Positions 9,998 to 16,686 of a DNA stretch of 32,609 nt are shown one piece after another. The translations under genes were made by a program, and so were the position numbers. The stretch is from positions 1 to 32,609 of the forward strand of contig CAMLSG010000033.1 in NCBI GenBank assembly GCA_946482635.1. Reading direction: 5' to 3'. Position 1 is the first letter of the stretch. Each line of letters starts with the position of its first letter. This DNA is from an uncultured Duganella sp. GTDB taxonomy: Bacteria; Pseudomonadota; Gammaproteobacteria; Burkholderiales; Burkholderiaceae. The notes under the pieces were generated by a model. It worked only from the letters and a program-made list of their open reading frames with translations. It had not been told where the DNA came from and searched no databases.

Positions 9998-10870
9998 TCA
10001 ATCGTAGTCGGCGTCGAGCTCGGAGCCGGCGTAGTTTTCCAGCTCGGTCCACAGCGTCTTCATTGCGAAGCGGCCTGGCAGCTTTTGCAGCACGGTGCAG
10101 GTGCGGCGGTACAGGTCGATACGATGCAGCAGGACCGGGTGATGCTGCTCCGGCACCGCAGCGACCAGCGCTTGCCAGCCCGCTTCGTAATCCGGCTTGG
10201 CCTTGCGCACAGCCTTCACGAAGCGTTCGAACTCCTTCTGGCCGGTGCGCGCGACGATGCGGCCGCCGCCTTCCACCGCGAAGATGATCGCCAGCGCGAT
10301 CACGCCTTCCGCGTTCAGGTCCGGGTCCTTGATTGCGCCTTCCACGTTGTGGCGGCGCAGCCAGTTCGCCAGGCGAACCACGGCCTGCACTTCCTGGCGC
10401 TGCTTCAACTGCGCCTGGTACTTGGATGGTCCATCCCAGTTGGCTCCCTGCTCGGTAAAGCAGATGTCGAAGAACAGGTCGCGCAGGCGGCGCTGTGCAT
10501 ACATCGGGTCGTTGTCGTATTCACCGATCAGCGTATCCTCAGGCATCGCAGCCAGGTCCTTCAACTGGCGGAAGCCCGCCTGGAAGGCCAGTTCCGCGCC
10601 CTGCTCCACCAGGAAGTCAAGCGCCAGCTCGTCGGAATCGACGGTCAGCACCTGTTCCAGGCCGAGCGACACGCCGCCAATGGTCAGGTTGACTGCCTTC
10701 TGGATGCCTTCCGCCGTGCGGTTGTTGGTGAACTTGTCCGCGACCATGGCCGTGATGCCGCTCAGTTCTTCCGCCAGGATGACGGCCGCATCTTCGCGGT
10801 CGTCGCCTGGCAGCAGTTTGATGGCGCGGGTCAGTCGCGGCAGGCTTTCTTTGACGAGTGCGGGCAGCAT
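9998..10870 (-). CDS. Unknown protein, fourth gene of the J-domain operon
   Basis: I do not recognise this 290-residue protein. It is mostly helical by eye, soluble, with no signal peptide or membrane segment. The N-terminal part (MLPALVKESLPRLTRAIKLL, then DDREDAAVILAEELSGI) looks like packed helices; a hydrophobic glycine-rich stretch (TIGGVSLGLEQVL) follows. The middle is rich in Arg, Phe and Trp, and the tail is acidic (ELENYAGSELDADYD). Its ATG overlaps the stop of the preceding gene by one base (TGATG), so the two are translationally coupled. It is the last gene of a four-gene operon that begins with a J-domain protein, so a role in a chaperone-linked complex is the best guess, but only from context. 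Confidence 0.8.
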   Translation of the reverse strand: MLPALVKESLPRLTRAIKLLPGDDREDAAVILAEELSGITAMVADKFTNNRTAEGIQKAVNLTIGGVSLGLEQVLTVDSDELALDFLVEQGAELAFQAGFRQLKDLAAMPEDTLIGEYDNDPMYAQRRLRDLFFDICFTEQGANWDGPSKYQAQLKQRQEVQAVVRLANWLRRHNVEGAIKDPDLNAEGVIALAIIFAVEGGGRIVARTGQKEFERFVKAVRKAKPDYEAGWQALVAAVPEQHHPVLLHRIDLYRRTCTVLQKLPGRFAMKTLWTELENYAGSELDADYD

Positions 10871-11646
10871 CAGCCGAAGATCCCCGTACCGATCGAGCGG
10901 CGTGCGCGTTCGCGGCCGGTGCCACTGCGGGTGGTTGGCACTTGCTTGCGCAGGCGGTACAGCAGCTCTTTGGTGGAGCGCTGCAGGTGTTCCGGTTCTT
11001 CGTCAGGATCGTCGCTGAACTCCGCGTCGGCCAGGTCGGCGCTGTGGCGGAATTCCGGGAACAGTTCGAACAGGGCGCGGTCCCAGCCGTCTTCATTGGC
11101 TTGCGCCAGGGCGACGGCGACCGGGACGATGTCGTTGTCGGACGAAGTCTGGCCGGTCAGGTAGGCGCCTTTCGAGATCACTTCGCCCGCCACTTCCAGC
11201 ACCTCTTTCGGCGCCAGCGAGAACAGGATCGCGAACGCGGTGCAGCCCCAGTCGGTGGCCGATGCTTCCTTCAGCAGTTCGGCGCGGCGCTCTTCGTCTT
11301 CGGTGCCGAAGATCACGCCGTGCATGTGGGCGAACAGCGATTCGGCGATACGCTCAGGATCGTCTTCGATCATGTCGTCCGGCCAGGTGGCGGCGATGTA
11401 GGCCAGGCTTTCGGCCCACTGCTTCGGCGGCACCAGCAGGGTCGCCAGCGACATCTTGCCGCCGTCGAAGCCGGACATGTGCAGCGCCGTCACGTGCGGC
11501 GGCAGTTCCTGCAGGACTTCCACCACGGCCAGGTCGCCGTGGGTGTCCGCTGCTTCGGCAAAGGCGCGCTCGGCGTGCTCCAGGGAGCCCGCCAGAACGA
11601 GTTCGGTGACCTGCTTGCGAATGGCTGGCAGATTCTTGTCGGTCAT
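10870..11646 (-). CDS. Unknown protein, third gene of the J-domain operon
   Basis: I do not recognise this 258-residue protein. It is soluble and helical, with an N-terminal repeat-like helical region (VTELVLAGSLEHAERAFAEA) reminiscent of TPR or HEAT-type helix pairs, though I cannot confirm a repeat. An acidic stretch (FSDDPDEEPEHLQR) precedes a strongly basic C-terminus (RSGTGRERARRSIGTG), which could bind nucleic acid or an acidic partner; the second gene of the operon has a very acidic tail. I start at ATG 11646 because AGGAGG lies 7 nt upstream; it is 2 nt past the preceding stop. The end overlaps the next start by one base. Confidence 0.8.
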   Translation of the reverse strand: MTDKNLPAIRKQVTELVLAGSLEHAERAFAEAADTHGDLAVVEVLQELPPHVTALHMSGFDGGKMSLATLLVPPKQWAESLAYIAATWPDDMIEDDPERIAESLFAHMHGVIFGTEDEERRAELLKEASATDWGCTAFAILFSLAPKEVLEVAGEVISKGAYLTGQTSSDNDIVPVAVALAQANEDGWDRALFELFPEFRHSADLADAEFSDDPDEEPEHLQRSTKELLYRLRKQVPTTRSGTGRERARRSIGTGIFG

Positions 11647-11648
11647 GC

Positions 11649-12149
11649 TCAATCCTCCTGCTGGTCAAAGATGCCGGTGAAGTCGTCGGTTGCGACATCA
11701 TCCGCGTAATCGTCTTCATCGTCGCCCTCGTCGCCTTCAGCCAGGCGGTCGAGCGAAGTGTCCTCGTCGTCCCACATGCGCGGATGCTTGTGCAGCAGCG
11801 CGGTGATGATGGCCTGGCGCGCCAGGTCCGGGTGGTTCTCTTCCAGCGCTTCCAGCAGGCCTTCCGCCTTCGGGCAGGTGGCGGCGCCGAATACGCGGGC
11901 CGGGTCGCCGTATTCAAAATCTTCGGCGTCGGCAAAAGCTGCCTTCGGGTCGTGGAATTCGATCACGTCCACCAGGGCGAAAGCCATCATGTTCAAGTCG
12001 TCGATGCCGCCGCCGTTCAGGTATTCGGTGCGCAGGGCTTCGACCATCTTCTTGTAGTTCTTGTGGTCAGGCGGATCGCCGAGGATGCCCTCGATCTGCC
12101 CTTCCAGTTCGCGCGCCTGGTAGGCGAACTCTGGGTGTACTTTTCTCAT
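11649..12149 (-). CDS. Unknown protein with acidic C-terminal tail, second gene of the J-domain operon
   Basis: I do not recognise this 166-residue protein. The first 120 residues look like a compact helical domain (VHPEFAYQARELEGQIEGIL, then HKNYKKMVEALRTEYLNGGG). The last 40 residues are very acidic (AEGDEGDDEDDYADDVATDD) and probably disordered. Tails of this kind often hold basic partners; the third gene's product has a basic C-terminus. It starts 22 nt after the J-domain gene and is followed by the third gene after 2 nt, so the genes are clearly cotranscribed. Confidence 0.8.
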   Translation of the reverse strand: MRKVHPEFAYQARELEGQIEGILGDPPDHKNYKKMVEALRTEYLNGGGIDDLNMMAFALVDVIEFHDPKAAFADAEDFEYGDPARVFGAATCPKAEGLLEALEENHPDLARQAIITALLHKHPRMWDDEDTSLDRLAEGDEGDDEDDYADDVATDDFTGIFDQQED

Positions 12150-12171
12150 TTGCTGCAGTCTTTCTGTCGAT

Positions 12172-12465
12172 TCAGGCGGCGGGGATCGTCACGCCGTTGA
12201 CGCTGAAGATGGAACGCCACTGTTGGTAGGCTTCCGCTTCCGGGTCGATGATGATGCGGTGGTGCACACTCTGGTTGTATTCTTCCCGTTTTTCGGGGTC
12301 GGACAACACTTCGTAAGCTTTGACGATGGCCTTGAAGCGGGCGTCGGCGCCCGGTTCCTGGTTGCGGTCCGGGTGGAAACGCATGGCCAGGGAACGATAG
12401 ACCTTCTTGATTTCCTCGTCAGAGGCATTGGGCGCGACACCGAGCACATTATATAAATTTTCCAT
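12172..12465 (-). CDS. Minimal J-domain (DnaJ-like) co-chaperone
   Basis: This 97-residue protein is an N-terminal J-domain (residues about 3-68) with a short unrelated tail. It begins [20 protein letters not shown] and has the essential HPD motif at residues 31-33 (RFHPDRN), then the helix [18 protein letters not shown]. There is no Gly/Phe region, zinc domain or substrate-binding domain, so it is a class C type J-protein that should stimulate an Hsp70 (DnaK or HscA) for particular clients. The tail ([20 protein letters not shown]) may bring in those clients. CGGAG lies 7 nt before the ATG. It heads a four-gene operon with three unknown proteins. Confidence 0.92.
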   Translation of the reverse strand: MENLYNVLGVAPNASDEEIKKVYRSLAMRFHPDRNQEPGADARFKAIVKAYEVLSDPEKREEYNQSVHHRIIIDPEAEAYQQWRSIFSVNGVTIPAA

Positions 12466-12545
12466 ATTGCAACTCCGGGCCGGTTTTTAAACGCGTAAGG
12501 ACGAATTATCCTATAAAATGCCCTGTTTACGCTGAATATCACCCT

Positions 12546-12678
12546 AAAACCGGTAAACCAGGGTCGGGCCCAAGGGTCTGACCCTGCCAAATCTACGGCC
12601 GGGGGTTCGAACCCAAGCCCCTGGCGGTGGAACTGACAGGGTCTGACCCTGCGGGTCAGACCCTGGTTTACCGGTTTT
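12546..12678. repeat. Palindromic element P5 between divergent genes
   Basis: The outer arms AAAACCGGTAAACCAGGGTC (12546-12565) and 12659-12678 are exact complements over 20 bp. Within lies a hairpin of 13-bp arms, CAGGGTCTGACCC (12637-12649) and 12653-12665, around TGC, and another GGGTCTGACCC copy at 12574-12584. Unlike the other elements it lies upstream of two genes, the J-domain gene and glnS, so it occupies their shared promoter region. It ends 16 nt before the glnS start. Confidence 0.92.
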
Positions 12679-12694
12679 AAAGACTAAAACATAC

Positions 12695-14446
12695 ATGAGC
12701 AACGACAAAACCCACGCCCCAGCGCCCAATTTCCTGCGCAATATCGTTGAAGCCGACCTGGCCTCCGGCGCGCATACCCGCGAAGGCCTGCCGCCGGTCA
12801 TCACCCGTTTCCCGCCGGAGCCAAACGGCTACCTGCACGTCGGCCACGCCAAGTCCATCTACACCAACTTCGGCCTGGCCCGCGATTTCGGCGGCCGCTG
12901 CCACCTGCGCTTCGACGACACCAATCCTGAAAAAGAAGAACAGGAATACGTCGACTCCATCATCGACAGCGTGCGCTGGCTCGGTTTCGACTGGAACTAC
13001 AAAGGCCCGGTGGGCGCCGGCGAACACCTGTATTACGCCTCCGACTACTTCGGCAAGCTGTATGAAATGGCCGAATACCTGATCAAGGTCGGCAAGGCTT
13101 ACGTGGACAGCCAGAGCGCCGAGGAAATGAAGAACACCCGCGGCGGTTTCGGCGTGGCCGGCACCAATTCCCCGTTCCGCAACCGTTCGGTGGAAGAAAA
13201 CCTGCAGCTGTTCCGCGACATGAAGGCGGGCAAATACAAGGACGGTGAGCACGCACTGCGCGCCAAGATCAGCGAAGACGCGATGTCCTCGCCGAACATG
13301 AACATGCGCGACCCGGCGATCTATCGCATCCGCCACGCCCACCACCACCGCACGGGCGACGACTGGTGCATCTACCCGATGTACGACTACACGCACCCGA
13401 TTTCGGATGCGCTGGAAAACATCACCCATTCGATCTGCACCCTGGAATTCCAGGACCACCGCCCGTTCTACGACTGGCTGCTGGAAACCCTGTCGGAAGG
13501 CGGCTTCTTCAAGAAGCCGGTACCGCACCAGTACGAATTCGCGCGCCTGAACCTGACTTACATCGTCACCTCCAAGCGCAAGTTGCGCCAGATGGTGGAA
13601 GAAGGCATCGTGGACGGCTGGGACGACCCGCGCCTGCCAACCATGGCCGGCATGCGGCGCCGCGGCTTTACCCCGGAAGGCATCCAGCTGATGTGCGAAC
13701 GCACCGGCGTGACCAAGTCCGACGGCTGGATCGACTTCGGCGTGCTGGAAGGCGCCGTGCGTGAAGACCTGGACCCGAAAGCCCCGCGCGCCATCGCTGT
13801 GCTGCGCCCGCTGAAGCTGATCGTCGAGAATTTCCCGGAAGGCCAGTCGGTCGAGTGCACCTCGCCGGTCCACCCGCACCACCCTGAGCTGGGCCACCGC
13901 ACCTTCCCGTTCACCCGCGAACTGTGGATCGAAGAAGAAGACTTCATGGAAGTGCCGACCAAGGGCTACTTCCGCTTCACCCCTCCTGTCGGAGACCAGC
14001 CGGGCGCCCGCGTGCGCCTGAAGTACGGCTTCGTGGCCGAATGCACCGGCTACGACAAGGATGAAAACGGCAAGGTCACCGCCGTGCGCGTGAAGTACTT
14101 CGAAGACTCCAAGTCCGGCACCCCGGGCGCCGACACCTACAAGGTAAAGGGCAATATCACCTGGGTCAGCGCCGAAGCGGCCCTGGAAGCGGAAGTGCGC
14201 CTGTACGACCGCCTGTTCACCGAAGAGAAGCCGGATGCCGGCGGCAAGGACTTCAAGGAATTCCTGAACCCGAAAGCGCTGGAAGTGGTGAAGGCCTACC
14301 TGGAGCCGGGCCTGAAGGATGCTGTCGCAGAACAGCGCTTCCAGTTCGAGCGCCACGGTTACTTCGTTGCCGACCGCGTGTTGTCGCAACCGGGCAAGCC
14401 GGTGTTCAACCGCATCGTCACCCTGAAAGACAGCTGGGCGAAATAA
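12695..14446 (+). CDS. glnS: Glutaminyl-tRNA synthetase
   Basis: This 583-residue class I synthetase charges tRNA-Gln directly. It begins with FLRNIVEADLASG and RFPPEPNGYLHVGHAKSI, with the HIGH motif as HVGH at residues 48-51. The KMSKS motif appears as VTSKRK (291-296), the form usual in GlnRS. FDDTNPEKEEQEYVDSI and the C-terminal anticodon-binding beta barrels are intact. E. coli GlnS has 554 residues, so this is a normal length. No Shine-Dalgarno is obvious. Transcription must start within or just after palindromic element P5. It is followed by a strong terminator. Confidence 0.98.
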   Translation: MSNDKTHAPAPNFLRNIVEADLASGAHTREGLPPVITRFPPEPNGYLHVGHAKSIYTNFGLARDFGGRCHLRFDDTNPEKEEQEYVDSIIDSVRWLGFDWNYKGPVGAGEHLYYASDYFGKLYEMAEYLIKVGKAYVDSQSAEEMKNTRGGFGVAGTNSPFRNRSVEENLQLFRDMKAGKYKDGEHALRAKISEDAMSSPNMNMRDPAIYRIRHAHHHRTGDDWCIYPMYDYTHPISDALENITHSICTLEFQDHRPFYDWLLETLSEGGFFKKPVPHQYEFARLNLTYIVTSKRKLRQMVEEGIVDGWDDPRLPTMAGMRRRGFTPEGIQLMCERTGVTKSDGWIDFGVLEGAVREDLDPKAPRAIAVLRPLKLIVENFPEGQSVECTSPVHPHHPELGHRTFPFTRELWIEEEDFMEVPTKGYFRFTPPVGDQPGARVRLKYGFVAECTGYDKDENGKVTAVRVKYFEDSKSGTPGADTYKVKGNITWVSAEAALEAEVRLYDRLFTEEKPDAGGKDFKEFLNPKALEVVKAYLEPGLKDAVAEQRFQFERHGYFVADRVLSQPGKPVFNRIVTLKDSWAK

Positions 14447-14465
14447 ATCGCCAAAAACTGTGACT

Positions 14466-14491
14466 AAAAAGCCGCCTTCGGGCGGTTTTTT
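14466..14491 (+). terminator. glnS rho-independent terminator
   Basis: AAAAAGCCGCC-TTCG-GGCGGTTTTTT forms a stem of GC pairs with a stable TTCG tetraloop and a T-run. It starts 20 nt after the glnS stop. Because it is flanked by As it may act in both directions. It isolates the following kinase gene from glnS transcription. Confidence 0.93.
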
Positions 14492-14500
14492 ATTGTTAGT

Positions 14501-14514
14501 TTGATTTCAATCAA
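14501..14514. promoter_or_regulatory. FNR/ANR-type binding site upstream of the histidine kinase
   Basis: TTGAT-TTCA-ATCAA is a perfect match to the FNR consensus TTGAT-N4-ATCAA. It is centred about 60.5 bp upstream of the transcription start predicted from the -35/-10 at 14532-14561. That is the usual class I activation position. It suggests induction when oxygen is low, if the host FNR homologue binds it. Confidence 0.75.
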
Positions 14515-14531
14515 AGTGGCGTTTTTGCAAC

Positions 14532-14561
14532 TTGACCTTGAAGCATGGAAATTCTTATAGT
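14532..14561 (+). promoter_or_regulatory. Sigma-70 promoter of the histidine kinase gene
   Basis: TTGACC (14532-14537) and TATAGT (14556-14561) each match consensus at 5 of 6 positions, with an 18-bp spacer. The start of transcription would fall at about 14568, which is the first base of the likely start codon. The mRNA may therefore be leaderless; consistently, I see no Shine-Dalgarno there. Confidence 0.65.
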
Positions 14562-14567
14562 CGGACA

Positions 14568-16352
14568 ATGAGCCGCCTACAACTGAGCCTGTTCTCCCCC
14601 GCCAAACCCTTGTGGTGGCTGGGCCTTGCGCTGTCGCTGGGAGTGGGAACCGGGCTCTATACGGTGGCTACCCGGTCCGTGGAAAGCGAGGCGCGTGCGC
14701 GCTTTCACAACCAGGCCCGCAACACGCAGTTCAATATCAATACCAGCATCAAGGCCTACACCGACGTCTTGCGCGCCGCCGCGAGCTATTTCCAGGCCGG
14801 CGGCGAGGTCACGCGCGAAACCTTCCACCGCTATGTACAGGGCCTGGACATTGAGCACAACTACCCCGCCATCGACAATATCAACTTCGCCGAGTATTAC
14901 ACCGATGCCCAGCGCCCTGCAGCGGAAGCTCGCCAGCGCCAGCTCACTGACGGGCTTTATCCCGCCTACCAGCTGCATCCCGCGGGGAAGCGCATCGAAT
15001 ACGCGGTGCTGACCCTGATTGAGCCGCTGGAAGGTTTCGGCGACCGTTATGGACTCGATATCGCGGCCCGCCCTGGCGTGGCCGATGCACTGTTCTCCGC
15101 GCGCGACCAGGGCGCCATGAGCAGTTCCGGGCAGCCAATCCCCCTGCGCAGTGCGCCAAGCCACGTCGGCATGGCAATGCGGATCCCGATCTACCGCAAT
15201 GGCATGCCGATCACCACTGTCGCCGAACGGCGCTCGGCCTGTATTGGCTCGGTAGGCCTGGGCTTCAGCGTGCCGCGCTTGGTCGATGCAGCGCTGGGCG
15301 AGATGCCGGTGCGTACCATGCGCGTGTCCGTGCGCGACAGCAGCAGCATCGGCAAGCCGCCTACCCTGCTGTTCGACAGCCAGCCCAACACCCCTGGTGC
15401 GGGCGGGGACCATTTCATTACCGAATTGCCGGTCCAGTTCCATGGCCGCACCTGGCATGCCCAGTTCAGCGTGCCGAAGCGCGACCTGTATTCCAGCTTC
15501 GACCAATTCCTGCCGACTCTGGCCGGCAGCATGGGTTTCGGGGCCAGCGTGCTGATATACGCGCTGTTCGTTACGCTCGCCTCTTCGCGCCGCCGCGCCG
15601 TGAAGATGGCGCGCGCCATGACACGCGAGCTGCGCGATAGCCAGGCGCGCCTGCAACTGTCGCACCATCGGCTGCGGCGCCTGGCCGCGCATGCGGACCA
15701 CATCAAGGAAGAAGAGCGCAAGCGCATCGCGCGGGAAATCCACGATGACCTGGGCCAGAACCTGCTGGCACTGCGAATCGAAGCCGATATCCTCGCCACG
15801 CGCACCGAGAAGACCCATCCGCGCTTGCATGCGCGGGCCCGCGCCACCCTGCACCAGATTGACAATACCATCCGCAGCGTGCGCCAGATCATCAATGACC
15901 TGCGGCCGAACGTGCTGGACCTGGGCCTGTCGGCAGCGGTGGAATGGCAGATTGCGCAATTCCGCCTTCGCTCCGGCATCAAGTGCGAATTCATTGAAGA
16001 CGCAGTGGCCGACCGTGGGGTCGACGACCATTGCGCGACCGCTTTCTTCCGCGTGCTCCAGGAATCGTTAAGCAATATCCACCAGCATGCCAGTGCCAGC
16101 ATGGTACGCGTCGAGCTGCACCAGTCGCATGGCATGTTGCGCATGACAATCACCGACAACGGCATCGGCATCAATACCGCCAGCCGCCACAAGGCCGGCT
16201 CGTTCGGCCTGGTCGGCATCGAGGAGCGCATCAGCCTGCTCGGCGGGAATTGTTCGATCAACAGCCTGCCGCATGGCGGCACTACCGTCAGCATTGCGGT
16301 GCCGGTCGGCTATCGTGTGGCGCCTGCCGACGATATGCGTCTCAGCGCTTAG
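14568..16352 (+). CDS. CHASE-domain sensor histidine kinase (NarL-type, HisKA_3)
   Basis: This 594-residue protein is a membrane sensor kinase. A first membrane segment (about residues 14-34) is followed by a periplasmic region of about 280 residues that looks like a CHASE domain (ASYFQAGGEVTRETFHRYV, then NYPAIDNINFAEYY). A second membrane segment lies near 316-340. Then comes a coiled coil and the HisKA_3 dimerisation domain with phospho-accepting H392 in REIHDDLGQNLLAL. The HATPase ends the protein (TDNGIGI, then GSFGLVGIEERISLLGG). Such kinases normally signal to a NarL/FixJ-type regulator, but none is adjacent. I start at ATG 14568; upstream in-frame TTG would extend into the promoter. 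An FNR box precedes it. Confidence 0.9.
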   Translation: MSRLQLSLFSPAKPLWWLGLALSLGVGTGLYTVATRSVESEARARFHNQARNTQFNINTSIKAYTDVLRAAASYFQAGGEVTRETFHRYVQGLDIEHNYPAIDNINFAEYYTDAQRPAAEARQRQLTDGLYPAYQLHPAGKRIEYAVLTLIEPLEGFGDRYGLDIAARPGVADALFSARDQGAMSSSGQPIPLRSAPSHVGMAMRIPIYRNGMPITTVAERRSACIGSVGLGFSVPRLVDAALGEMPVRTMRVSVRDSSSIGKPPTLLFDSQPNTPGAGGDHFITELPVQFHGRTWHAQFSVPKRDLYSSFDQFLPTLAGSMGFGASVLIYALFVTLASSRRRAVKMARAMTRELRDSQARLQLSHHRLRRLAAHADHIKEEERKRIAREIHDDLGQNLLALRIEADILATRTEKTHPRLHARARATLHQIDNTIRSVRQIINDLRPNVLDLGLSAAVEWQIAQFRLRSGIKCEFIEDAVADRGVDDHCATAFFRVLQESLSNIHQHASASMVRVELHQSHGMLRMTITDNGIGINTASRHKAGSFGLVGIEERISLLGGNCSINSLPHGGTTVSIAVPVGYRVAPADDMRLSA

Positions 16353-16389
16353 GCATTTTTACCACTCGGTAGGACTTTACCTGCCGCCA

Positions 16390-16403
16390 TTGATCCAGAT
16401 CAA
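16390..16403. promoter_or_regulatory. FNR/ANR-type binding site, distal, upstream of the repeat protein
   Basis: TTGAT-CCAG-ATCAA matches the FNR consensus perfectly. It lies 38 bp after the kinase stop and 284 bp before the repeat-protein start. If it activates a class II promoter the start of transcription would be near 16438. The 334-bp region 16353-16686 holds this site, a second such site and one -35/-10 pair, and no gene that I can support. Confidence 0.7.
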
Positions 16404-16519
16404 ACTCCCTTTCCGTAGCTCAGCAAAAATGCATTCGTAACATTTGACGGCGCAACAAGCTATTGATTTGAAAGGATGTTCCCCTGTGTTGTTTATGCCG
16501 CGCACGCTTGAATTGTTAC

Positions 16520-16547
16520 TTGCATTAGCGGGGGCTCTGTCTATACT
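16520..16547 (+). promoter_or_regulatory. Candidate promoter of the repeat-protein gene
   Basis: TTGCAT (16520-16525) and TATACT (16542-16547) are separated by 16 bp; the -10 matches 5 of 6 positions. Transcription would start near 16553, immediately before the second FNR box, so FNR bound there would block rather than activate. Another promoter downstream is possible. Confidence 0.4.
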
Positions 16548-16555
16548 TGAGCTAG

Positions 16556-16569
16556 TTGATCTACATCAA
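16556..16569. promoter_or_regulatory. FNR/ANR-type binding site, proximal, upstream of the repeat protein
   Basis: TTGAT-CTAC-ATCAA is the third perfect FNR-type box within 2.1 kb. It lies 117 bp before the repeat-protein start. As a class II site it would drive a start near 16604, but the -10 there is poor; relative to the TATACT promoter it would repress. Confidence 0.7.
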
Positions 16570-16686
16570 CACGCGTTCCCAACTCCGAACGCTTCAGATG
16601 CCTGGCACTACAACACCAGCCCCCTAGAACGGCGTCTTCTCTCTTCAGTCAGTCTTAAATTCGCTCACCATAAAGGGATGTCACTC

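Noticed and set aside
12603..12625. tRNA-like T-arm sequence GGGTTCGAACCC
   Set aside because: It is a perfect palindrome within element P5 with no acceptor, D or anticodon arm nearby.
12677..14389. A 570-codon open frame opposite glnS
   Set aside because: Antisense to glnS with no recognisable domain; third-position GC bias explains it.
16444..16686. Extended N-terminus of the repeat protein from TTG 16444
   Set aside because: It runs across an FNR box and a promoter, and the ATG at 16687 has a usable Shine-Dalgarno.
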